DNA of 33,956 bases, taken from assembly GCA_028285685.1 (NCBI GenBank), contig JANQOR010000003.1, positions 1 to 33,956 of the forward strand, written 5' to 3'. Below, piece after piece: positions 12,701-16,569 of the stretch. Every line of letters starts with the position of its first letter. The first letter of the stretch is position 1. Below the pieces are notes generated by a model, which was not told the origin of the DNA, ran no database searches, and worked only from the letters and a program-made list of their open reading frames with translations. Both the position numbers and the translations under genes were made by a program. Source of the stretch: Cyclobacteriaceae bacterium (lineage in GTDB: Bacteria; Bacteroidota; Bacteroidia; Cytophagales; Cyclobacteriaceae).

Positions 12701-12768
12701 TGTACTTCATCAATGTTTTTAATGACGAAAGTAGCCAAAAAATTGCCCGGGTAATTGTGAAACACTAG
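1..12768 (+). CDS. Giant multidomain T9SS-secreted Ig-repeat protein (5' end outside window)
   Basis: The reading frame is open from base 1 and already inside a repeat, so the start lies upstream; 4255 residues are visible, ending at TAG 12766. Visible order: two 128-residue repeats (1-768); bacterial Ig-like and SbsA-like domains (about 769-2217); four SwmB-like repeats (2218-3525); a linker region with further Ig-like folds; seven CHU_C-associated Ig-like modules with paired Cys (about 4975-7587); a doubled three-domain cassette (7966-10158); a MAM/lectin-like jelly roll (about 11098-11780); an Omp28-like domain (about 11780-12500); and a C-terminal T9SS type A sorting domain beginning FTVYPNPSDEEVHLEF and closing with GMYFINVFNDESSQKIARVIVKH-like strands. 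Known for the sorting-domain family: export by the Por/T9SS machinery and surface anchoring or release. Role inferred as adhesin or matrix/gliding-type surface protein; no enzyme domain is evident. The composition is rich in Asp, Thr, Ser and Gly and poor in Lys and Cys. Confidence 0.93.
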   Translation, partial: VPTTNTVGSLTTTGGTVVAGYWNSTNTGIDIVVPLDNTDGNLDNGFVQLEMSDDGFTGTANLGSSSTITNGERVAGTKTISITAATLEANGEFPAEGGTFEIRAVIGDIAGNTVTYTESATSIEIDQVIPTTNTVGSLTSTGGTVVPLYWNATNTGFDVVVPLDNADATLDNGTIQLELSNDGFTGSDDLGSSVTITNGFRVAGTTTISITEAVLEANAEFPTDNNTFEVRAIITDIAGNDITYTESATVIEVDQTAPSVPSVPDLAAADDDGIDVSGAALDSDNIASTTSNLTFSGTSDASTGISDVTINIYSDEEDAVNSLGSVVATAGGTWTTDVNITMVNAVTNTAFNFQATATDDAGNESARTTALAFLHVPPATFTSAAYRDNDADGVVDTLVVNFSKDIVIRDNDGTGFGALTFSGANLAFEDAVTHNTVSAGTSFEFTIDETSVITGTDDPGEDISYSTASTSFIITSVGGIEMLDLEGPETPTDEAAPVIILAQSFDTEATPNGAVDLVEIQLSEPVDDADVTTDLANFSLTPPASFGSAITPSGFTTAVSTIASDGGGNNEFFSLIFNVTTIGTGEFTLEYTAANVTDDAAVPNDLSVPSGTEIVDKAAPKVIDFGVAGDLTPYDEETDVTPTNSISLKYSESVTWDTSQDIFFVQQVPPVNTTYNASSNTGDVDDSAIDGTVVITTPSMEANASYYTIIDPGAFVDDENNTSEDQFDDADDWDFTTETALVVVSAVNNGTTEVVVTLNDDAIMTNDPGDNGDFIIRDGLNTVFPVTNATTGSTDEITLTLDLTNAVGDLTFEYQGVATGNTDITDVGADVGTLADTTGVTINYDVTNPLISDATTDEDDGIILFFNDSIQNVAAVIGDFQIVDGGANDYSSDLLTITDLVAEDAQLELNFTSGDLASISGDLFITYTDNLANDGIQDFGGNQLADQVFQIELDNIPPTLDASNAISIIDNTTLEIDFVENVQVTTATPANEFTVVDGAGNNYLVAVISDNIADDELIRLTVQDFTNAIGDLLVTYSPTSSVIEDFGGNQLAGFSMERVDRDDGTGGDEPTLVSAVVISDSEIELTFSEPVQEGAGTTGPNFTVTDENGVVFGLSDVEDDNLNDEVIDLKFPASSLSSSLGDIVIDYSPGTIQDFGENLVALTSVTIEVDFTLTPDTTEVFSNNAAGDTNGDAIAMYRTESLTIGSETPITITPQITFTPGSTITIYDDAGLTNMVHQDVGVTSSISPTLDDFFDQYGTDFTTLGNEHGVFTFYITETAVNGTDSEGPAIKYSIALLDDIVRSPDKNNFTEDESSGTLQIDDPPSDQTVTFTANGLSNFDYNPGGAFSSASFNPGAAGTGTHLLTVEIENDTSLVSAVFEPFSYTVTLGIDVLNSGADVNFCRTEVPSFLDVNSDPEGIDVGDSLGTIGDRGAVNDFLELEAYYILNGNIYTAIGAVGVAGPAGGNIASTILEYDPDGNRTGIVAGIPTYTTDEWEFDPSTIDGLGIPGRPEVDTIRLAYITVDDAGGSPTSVATADIFVFPDPVVTIKANDGTSDFPEYICEDDSPFELTANIFTFTGDIDTTGFVTNGYELFTSADFGINYTTLGVVDDAGIDFVDPANILTLDPADNGYYRIIYTSEAQTNAGCTSTDTVDFQIVPEPAVPLLSTSLTGIGGLGDGTNFSVNGQYLLEFCDGDILPDLTGIGDSITWYNDDLTVLSSAGNALQVADNFGSNILSGGSDFSLFFSEKDSVDVNGSGFAGCESNLREVRIRVYNIPDVVTLNNTDNNNFEDLGNDEYLFEYCVGESFEQIDLANDVSDPRSHFNLLDADKSLILETQTSLFDWDAAPINFAGAADTDTTIYVVLVQNDSTFVSGATSPEFEGCASTDTVKLTISVFSIPDDMVATSSLPTNNQGEVITEFYTCEGDALPTITTIDEAGVIYGWYADDNGTALSFDSETRIVESSELLDSDIAGVTTYRTELDGSGGGQATYDNSVTGIYYFWVTRRTNRGTGTPESNGTGNNSNFDGCESSATLVAVTVFDDAVDPVISGANHTNVTAGDYEVFYCTNDLSADDTFDASVQSFTNAAFGTSATGATSLQSVHNFNWYLSNSSGIQGSRVNLADSTGKSPTAGELLLTGFPNDLDRYYVVTQVVHRIDSTTSIDDTPVYEGCESDGVLVRIRVFTEPAAPTVDDVSNHDNYSYCDGVIDAEVSSVDIQGEVGAIYNLYSDASLTDTLTSISDGDLDGIVTLSATDFGIADSLVGSYNYYVTQIADFNSVTAGFTGENFDGCQSPALPISFNILSIPVTPTIVTTDTIRCSNDIVGPITIDFSGVADADRFVLYDEGQNPIDTLTTDAADFSTFDAISVGTDSTIYISQITGLNDDGRNFQGCQSALQPLVLTIFPQPTQPVTLGNGSSVLEYVYCEGEDISASTLDIDNSGATDSLYIWYTDAGLTNVITNTSGSTYGESINVQDIIDAGVFDINTDISNVATYNLYVTSTSETDEEGGTYAGCESPGRQLTITVNPLPEISFVNLDSEYCFDDVSSGSAVEYNVYLEASVFVDGVEVFAGDGDNSTDDFNEAISTVSWSIVSGATSVNIDNADNTGSASFNPADLARAVSETREGSDSDHTIRLVYTHSTGCVDSIEQTITVRALPTLDIIYSDDTGQNLEDDPVDGTSICYDEALFTLQGVSEGINTSSGTFQLFLGTDTTGLELTGSVGFTDLGIGRVNIIPSNISDDAGQTREGVDTNYTLKYTFTDGNGCSNIITRGLVINPQPTLDINYENATGQNSADDLIDGTGICYDEGTFSIRGIQEGIDATSGSFAIFLDAGANVPLTTDGFIDNGDGTATFDPAEVSVDDGKSRVGNLASTYYIEFTFSDVNGCSNTVVRSIDVDPHPELSIEYVGNTGENLADDDIAGTRVCVDAGSGTFNIKGIQRGVDATSGTFTVIDNATSTDLTADASFTDNGDGTATIDPLAIHIAAGRTEVGGNSTDLDITYTFTDANGCSNNVTSRITVNPLPTLEITYSDDTGQNLENDLVAGTSVCYDQSIYSLTGLSEGVQATGIFQIFLGSDTLGTELTSSAGFTDIGNGTVNLIPSFIATDAGQGRESVDTNYTLKYTSTDGQGCNNIIVRTFTINPQPTLEINYENATGQNAADDLINGTGVCYDEAAFLIRGIQEGTDATTNSTFNIFLDAGGLIPLATDGFTDNGDGTATVDPGEISNDNGTARVGNLATTYYIQFTYVDANGCSNSEIRSLDIDPHPELAIEYVASTGGNTGNIDGTQVCVDVTESPFDLKGIQRGIDATNANPISFTAVDNATSTTVTTGFTDNGDGTATVDPLQVHTSLGRTSVGGNSTLLDVTFTFQDDNGCGNTVTSSITINPQPDISLIAIQDVNTILGIADNVVEVCQNETFNNISLIGVFSDGTQTNAGTISLNGVQVQTGGSFTFNTLAQVPAGQDSVFTVRFDYTDPSTNCDNFIEKELRVFGAPVLGPPVGDKIRAVTACDAESITVELDILNLTTSGGVIDINQLDIEWFVDDVSIGKSAAGSLQIDFPIPSGDDRTIFPFKAVVTDLRNDPSTACAVTTENSITVGRQPDPAVAWDGIAEGLPTTFTITEENTLLPDASIDSVGIRILAPDSTTVLFEDGIFDPNNPIVPSQFTYTFATSGRFVVHYFVVSNSGCDALEARYVNILERVVWDFDTNGDYFKPFDGTVSGGEWFAENRSVDAKEDDLLTSWRLVSNSDSIATLVGQSDFWMTSSTSTGKYQPDEESFIYSPLFQLTGFDLPAISFRRNFQFTSFQDGVVLQYSLDNGAVWQNVGGITGTLPSGNNWYNTLSITSAPGSTATGGETGSNDTRVGWADLPAGTPQDGAGWQDAQNVLSGVGPTDLMSIRFRFALGAQGNDKGNGDFGFAFDDFRIYNQDKVVLVEQFSSSLSNGSIAVGDDIPNEINTNTTMLINYFTDLANDLGLDELNRRNTVDPSARVTYYGINEAPTSVLDGEVIEQTQSDVISWTSTNIDTKGVVPTDFEINGGGLANPVTLDDPGVIRLEASFTAGREFVDADLSIIFAVVEKQVVVPNEGIGNYAGGAVINNVARVLLPGPGGYNITGDIADGATITRDVEWIVDNVFDPAELRVIVFVQDNKTKQVLQSNFFDITNAAETVLGIGDIPIFTVYPNPSDEEVHLEFSDAIGSKGEWILYDQSGRKVLNGTIAKGSQLLTVDTSEIPSGMYFINVFNDESSQKIARVIVKH
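2218..3525 (+). repeat. Four SwmB-like domain repeats of about 110 residues
   Basis: Units begin near 2218, 2548, 2878 and 3208. Each has an opening 'ss.ai.d...ieltFsepVq' strand pair, a F.(I/V).D central motif (FIIRDG, FQIVDG, FTVVDG, FTVTDE), a GDL/GDI plus (F/V).Y strand, and a closing (Q/E)DFGGNQLA-type motif in units 2 and 3, decayed to QDFGENLVA in unit 4. This resembles the SwmB / cadherin-like repeat family found in large bacterial surface proteins; the family name is from recognition, not a profile search. Confidence 0.7.
4975..7587 (+). repeat. Seven CHU_C-associated Ig-like modules (cysteine-paired)
   Basis: Seven successive modules follow the pattern (F/Y)-C-(D/E)G near the start, a WY/LYSD-type strand in the middle, a YY(V/W)VTQ-type strand, then an (F)-(D/E)-G-C-(E/Q)-S motif and a final V.I.V...P strand. 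The first Cys codons lie near 5077, 5407, 5770, 6198, 6610, 6954 and 7273; the paired G-C motifs lie near 5284, 5650, 6085, 6513, 6870, 7174 and 7538. The pattern matches the Ig-like domain family associated with CHU C-terminal domains in Bacteroidota. Each module likely forms one disulfide outside the cell. Confidence 0.7.
7966..10158 (+). repeat. Tandem duplication of a three-domain cassette (A-B-C)x2
   Basis: Copy 1 is 7966-9063 (366 codons) and copy 2 is 9064-10158 (365 codons). Each copy holds domain A starting LPTLxIxYSDDTGQNLE, domain B starting QPTLxINYENATGQN, and domain C starting HPELxIEYVxxTG. Every domain carries a VCYD or VCVD motif, a (R/K/T)G.(Q/S).G(V/I).AT segment, a DNGDGTAT.DP or equivalent loop, and a D.NGC(S/N)N motif. 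A matches A', B matches B' and C matches C' better than neighbours match each other, so a whole cassette was copied after the three domains had diverged. Confidence 0.88.
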
Positions 12769-12786
12769 GAGTCTGGAGAAAAAGGA

Positions 12787-12823
12787 AAGCCCGGACGTGA
12801 TTTTCATGTTCGGGCTTTTTTTT
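12787..12823. terminator. Rho-independent terminator between the giant gene and leuS
   Basis: A 13-bp stem (12787-12799 AAGCCCGGACGTG with 12805-12817 CATGTTCGGGCTT, two G-T pairs) with a 5-base loop is followed by a run of T to 12823. It lies 19 bp after the stop of the giant gene. On the minus strand the stem is followed by a CT-rich tract, so it may also serve the convergent leuS. Confidence 0.85.
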
Positions 12824-12844
12824 GTATTCAAACTTCGAGCTTTA

Positions 12845-15463
12845 TTATGCTACGACATTTACAATTTTCTTGGGAACTATAATTACCTTCTTGGCTGGTT
12901 TCCCATCCAGCCATTTTTGTACTACGGTGTTGGCTAATACTTCGCTCTCAATTTCACTTCTCTCAGCATCTAGAGCAAAATGGAGTTTTACTCTCATTTT
13001 TCCGTTGATAGACACAGGATACTCAAAAGTATCTTCCTTCAAGTGCCTTTCCTCGTACATAGGATAATTAGCAAGAAAGACGGAACTACTATTTCCCAAC
13101 TGTTGCCAAATCTCTTCGCAAATATGCGGAGCAAATGGAGCGAGAGTTATAGTTAGTGGTTCAAGTATTGCTTTTTTGTTACATTTCAACGCGGCTAATT
13201 CATTGACTGCAATCATAAAAGTACTCACAGACGTGTTGAGGGAAAGTTTTTCTACGTCATCCTCTACTTTTTTAATCACAGTATGAAGTTGCTTCAATTC
13301 TTCCTGAGTTGGCTCTGTGTCAGCTACTGCAAAATCTCCTTGTGGATGGAAAAGTGCCCAGAACTTTCTGAGAAACTTAAAGACTCCTTCTATTCCGTTG
13401 GTATTCCAAGGTTTACTTGCCTCAATGGGTCCTAAGAACATCTCATACATTCGAAGCGTATCTGCACCGTACCTACCGATTAAATCATCAGGATTCACCA
13501 CATTGTATTTTCCTTTTGACATTTTCTCCACTTCCCAGCCGCATTTATAGACCCCATCCTCCAGCTCGAAAGTGGCGTCTGATACATCTGCTCTCGAGTT
13601 TCGAAAAGCTTCGATGTCTAAAATGTCATTTTTGACAAGACTAATATCCACGTGCAGAGTAGATACTTGGTATTTGTCTTTCAAACCATGTGAAACAAAT
13701 TTATTCTCACCCTTGACCCGATATGCAAAACTGGATCGACCTTGAATCATACCTTGATTTACTAATTTTTGAAAAGGCTCGTTGGTAGAAACATGTCCAT
13801 GATCAAATAGAAATTTGTGCCAGAAACGTGCGTATAGTAGGTGGAGTACCGCATGCTCGGCACCACCGATGTAGAAATCAACATTCATCCAGTAGTTTTC
13901 CTTGGCGGGATCAACAAAGGCCTCAGAGTTTTGGTTGTCCAGGTATCGTAAATAGTACCAACAACTTCCTGCCCATTGTGGCATTGTATTGGTCTCGCGT
14001 TTTGCAGGACCCTCGCATTTTGGACAGGATGTATTGACCCAGTCCGTAGCGTTGGCTAATGGTGATTGACCATCTTCCGTTGGCAAATAAGATTCTACTT
14101 CTGGTAGAACCAATGGAAGTTGATCTTCAGGAACAGGCACAGTACCACATTTGTCGCAATGCACAATTGGAATGGGCTCACCCCAGTACCGTTGACGACT
14201 GAAAATCCAATCCCTTAATTTGTAATTTACTGCGCCTTTTCCTTTGCTTTCTCTTTCAAGTCGTTCGATAATTAGCGATTGAAATTCTCGACTATCTAAT
14301 CCATTGTATTCATTAGAGTTGATAATGATTCCATGACCTGTGTATGGTTCACCGTCCTTCTCAATTTCTCCATTCGAAGAGACCACCTGGATTATAGGTA
14401 GATTGAACTTTTTTGCAAATTCAAAATCCCGCTCATCACCTCCAGGCACCGCCATAATTGCCCCTGTACCATAGGAGATCAGTACATAATCAGAGATCCA
14501 AATTGGGATTTCCTTACCACTCACTGGATTTACGGCGTAACCACCTGTGAAAACACCAGTCTTGCTCTTGTCTAGCTCCGTCCGTTCCAGATCACTTTTC
14601 AGGCTTGCCTGATCGATGTACGAATTAACTTCTTCGGTTGTCTCTTGGGTGGTTATCTCTTGAACCAAGTCATGCTCCGGAGCAAGCACCATATACGTCG
14701 CTCCAAATATCGTGTCTGGGCGTGTCGTGTAGATTTTCAGCTTCTTTTCACTTCCCTTAATCTGAAATTCTATTTCGGCACCTTTGCTTTTTCCGATCCA
14801 ATTCCGCTGGGATAGCTTAATGGACTCGGGCCAATCTAATTGATCCAGATCATCCAGAAGACGGTTGGCATACTCAGTAATTTTGAGTACCCACTGCCTA
14901 AGCTTTCTTCTTGTTACGGGATTTCCGCATCGCTCACAGCAACCGTTCTTCACTTCCTCATTTGCCAAAACTGCCTTGTCATTGGGGCACCAATTAATCA
15001 TGGTATCAGCTTCATAAGCGAGACCATTTTCATAAAGCTTGAGGAAGATCCATTGAGTCCACTTATAGAAGGAAGGATCACTTGTTCTTACCTCTTTTGA
15101 CCAATCGTAACTGAAGCCCAGGCTACTTAACTGTTCTATAAAACGTGAGATGTTTTGCTCTGTGCTTACTGCTGGATGTTGTCCTGTCTTTATTGCATGC
15201 TGCTCAGCTGGTAAGCCGAAAGAATCGAATCCCATGGGATGAAGGACATTAAATCCCTTAAGCCGCTTGAATCTAGCGACAATATCTGAAGCTATGTAAC
15301 CTAGCGGATGGCCTACATGTAACCCAGAGCCCGAAGGATATGGAAACATATCCAGTACGTAGTATTTGGGCTTGTCAGAGTTGACGGCTACCTGATAAAG
15401 ATTTGTATCCTTCCAGTGTTTTTGCCATTTTTTCTCTATCTCCCGAAAGCTATAGTCAGCCAT
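12845..15463 (-). CDS. leuS: Leucyl-tRNA synthetase
   Basis: Class I aminoacyl-tRNA synthetase that charges tRNA-Leu with leucine in the cytoplasm; 872 residues. The HIGH motif is H49-V-G-H52 after FPYPSGSGL. The CP1 editing domain has the threonine-rich loop TTRPDTIFGAT from T246 and the MAVPGGDERD segment with the conserved Asp at 343. A Cys-rich zinc-type knuckle is at CCERCG, a second at CDKCG with CPKC. The catalytic lysine motif is K647-M-S-K-G651, where the final Ser of KMSKS is Gly. Before it sits a leucine-specific insert of the kind present in Bacteroidota LeuRS. The anticodon-binding domain follows (FLRKFW onward). The start ATG is preceded 28 bp upstream by a Bacteroidota-type -7 element. 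It is a single gene, convergent with the giant gene and divergent from the next. Confidence 0.98.
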   Translation of the reverse strand: MADYSFREIEKKWQKHWKDTNLYQVAVNSDKPKYYVLDMFPYPSGSGLHVGHPLGYIASDIVARFKRLKGFNVLHPMGFDSFGLPAEQHAIKTGQHPAVSTEQNISRFIEQLSSLGFSYDWSKEVRTSDPSFYKWTQWIFLKLYENGLAYEADTMINWCPNDKAVLANEEVKNGCCERCGNPVTRRKLRQWVLKITEYANRLLDDLDQLDWPESIKLSQRNWIGKSKGAEIEFQIKGSEKKLKIYTTRPDTIFGATYMVLAPEHDLVQEITTQETTEEVNSYIDQASLKSDLERTELDKSKTGVFTGGYAVNPVSGKEIPIWISDYVLISYGTGAIMAVPGGDERDFEFAKKFNLPIIQVVSSNGEIEKDGEPYTGHGIIINSNEYNGLDSREFQSLIIERLERESKGKGAVNYKLRDWIFSRQRYWGEPIPIVHCDKCGTVPVPEDQLPLVLPEVESYLPTEDGQSPLANATDWVNTSCPKCEGPAKRETNTMPQWAGSCWYYLRYLDNQNSEAFVDPAKENYWMNVDFYIGGAEHAVLHLLYARFWHKFLFDHGHVSTNEPFQKLVNQGMIQGRSSFAYRVKGENKFVSHGLKDKYQVSTLHVDISLVKNDILDIEAFRNSRADVSDATFELEDGVYKCGWEVEKMSKGKYNVVNPDDLIGRYGADTLRMYEMFLGPIEASKPWNTNGIEGVFKFLRKFWALFHPQGDFAVADTEPTQEELKQLHTVIKKVEDDVEKLSLNTSVSTFMIAVNELAALKCNKKAILEPLTITLAPFAPHICEEIWQQLGNSSSVFLANYPMYEERHLKEDTFEYPVSINGKMRVKLHFALDAERSEIESEVLANTVVQKWLDGKPAKKVIIVPKKIVNVVA

Positions 15464-15490
15464 ATTTGCAATATCAAAAATTTAAGCTGG

Positions 15491-15498
15491 CAAAGGTA
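15491..15498 (-). promoter_or_regulatory. Candidate Bacteroidota -7 promoter element for leuS
   Basis: On the minus strand this reads TACCTTTG, an exact match to the Bacteroidota consensus TAnnTTTG. It ends 27 bases before the leuS ATG, giving a short leader. The upstream -33 element is poor (a TGTG about 30 bases further up), so this rests mainly on the -7 box and position. Confidence 0.4.
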
Positions 15499-15588
15499 AA
15501 GTATGGTTCGGTAAGAATTAACTTCACATTGGAAACCCTTTTGTTTTAGTCCTGTCTTTAATGCAAACACTTTTGAGATAAATAAAAA

Positions 15589-16356
15589 ATGAAAAGACTA
15601 ATAATTATAATCGGGATACTGACGGGCGCATATACAGTTTTTGCGCAGGAGCCTGACACAACAAGGATCCCGCAAAAGAAGATTCCTACTGATACTATAC
15701 CAAAGCAAGAGGAGCCAAAGGTAGACACAAGGGAAGAGAGCGACGCTTCTCCCAAGATTATCTATTATCAAAGTACAGAACCCGAACGTCCCAGGAAGCG
15801 CCGACAAGATATTAAGACCCTAAGCGGTTCTATGAGTCACAGTGGAGGATTCGGTGCCTTGTCCTTTAGAAGCACAAAGTTTAGAGATGAATCATTGGTT
15901 TTGGCTGGATTGAGGGGAGGATGGATCATAAATCGAACACTTGGAATCGGAATTGAAGGACATGGAATCATACCAACGGCCAAGTTTATGGATATCGATC
16001 CACCAAATGAAGTAAACATCCTTGGAGGTTACGGTGGTATGTTCCTGGAATTGATCTTCTTTTCCAATGAGGTAGTTCATGTGACATTTCCTGTATCAGG
16101 TGGAGCGGGCTGGTTGGGTTACCATCTGGTTTCGGAAGATAACACCATGCCTTTTCCGTCAGATAAAGAAGTGGATGGGGATGTATTCTGGTACGTGGAG
16201 CCCGGTGCTAACCTAGAATTCAATATCAGTCGAAATTTTAGGCTAGATTTTGGTGTTAGCAAACGATTCACTCAAGATTTAGAGCTCATAAACACAGAGA
16301 CAGATGCTTTTGATAAGCTGAACTACTACATAACTCTCAAGATAGGCGGTTTTTAA
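15589..16356 (+). CDS. Exported predicted outer-membrane beta-barrel protein
   Basis: The product has 255 residues and I do not recognise a named family. It has a signal peptide (MKRLIIIIGILTGAYTVFAQ, cleavage likely around AQ-EP), then a Pro/Lys/Glu-rich linker of about 60 residues (QKKIPTDTIPKQEEPK), a basic patch (RPRKRRQD), and a Gly/aromatic-rich C-terminal domain with alternating strands (GGFGALSF, LAGLRGGWIINRTLGIGIEG, GGYGGMFLELIFF, VEPGANLEFNISRNFRLDFGVS) ending in Phe. That pattern and the terminal Phe fit a small outer-membrane beta-barrel of about eight strands, assembled by BAM. The linker may reach through the periplasm. It is transcribed alone, with its own terminator downstream and leuS divergent upstream. 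Confidence 0.8.
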   Translation: MKRLIIIIGILTGAYTVFAQEPDTTRIPQKKIPTDTIPKQEEPKVDTREESDASPKIIYYQSTEPERPRKRRQDIKTLSGSMSHSGGFGALSFRSTKFRDESLVLAGLRGGWIINRTLGIGIEGHGIIPTAKFMDIDPPNEVNILGGYGGMFLELIFFSNEVVHVTFPVSGGAGWLGYHLVSEDNTMPFPSDKEVDGDVFWYVEPGANLEFNISRNFRLDFGVSKRFTQDLELINTETDAFDKLNYYITLKIGGF

Positions 16357-16385
16357 AATATTATTTATTTGGTTCACTTCAAATT

Positions 16386-16412
16386 AAGCCTGCCGATATT
16401 GGTGGGCTTTTT
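16386..16412 (+). terminator. Rho-independent terminator after the beta-barrel gene
   Basis: The stem is 16386-16394 (AAGCCTGCC) with 16401-16409 (GGTGGGCTT), 9 bp including two G-T pairs, with a 6-base loop followed by a T tract. It is 29 bp past the stop codon. Confidence 0.75.
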
Positions 16413-16441
16413 GTTTGATTGGCTTTAGATAACTCCAAAAG

Positions 16442-16474
16442 TTTGTGGACATATTGGTGTTCATTTGTGGTCAT
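16442..16474 (+). promoter_or_regulatory. Helically phased direct repeat, possible activator site
   Basis: TTTGTGGACAT (16442-16452) and TTTGTGGTCAT (16464-16474) match at 10 of 11 positions with a 22-bp period, about two helical turns. The interval also contains a near-inverted TGGACA-N6-TGTTCA. The pair lies about 80-115 bp before the likely transcription start of the ABC permease, where activators of sigma-54 promoters usually bind. The rest of the 213-bp gap holds only the terminator and the candidate promoter. Confidence 0.35.
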
Positions 16475-16527
16475 CGCCATAAGTCAGAGATGTGCATAAG
16501 TATTTGATAATCAGAACTGTACAATTT

Positions 16528-16543
16528 TTGGCACTTTTTGTGA
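16528..16543 (+). promoter_or_regulatory. Candidate sigma-54 (-24/-12) promoter
   Basis: TTGGCAC-N5-GTGA resembles the sigma-54 consensus YTGGCACG-N4-TTGC. The -24 half is exact (TTGGCAC). The -12 half keeps T and G but has GA in place of GC. The predicted start near 16555 would leave a leader of about 15 bases before the ATG at 16570. Confidence 0.3.
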
Positions 16544-16569
16544 CATAGTCGAAGCTAAAGTTGTATTTC

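Noticed and set aside
15500-15588. Bacteroidota promoter for the beta-barrel gene (CACTTTTG near 15566)
   Set aside because: The -7 match has a mismatch and no upstream element at proper spacing, so I could not support a call.
16561-16569. TTG start for the ABC permease, three codons before the ATG
   Set aside because: The ATG at 16570 gives the standard basic lead to TM1 and the extra residues add nothing recognisable.
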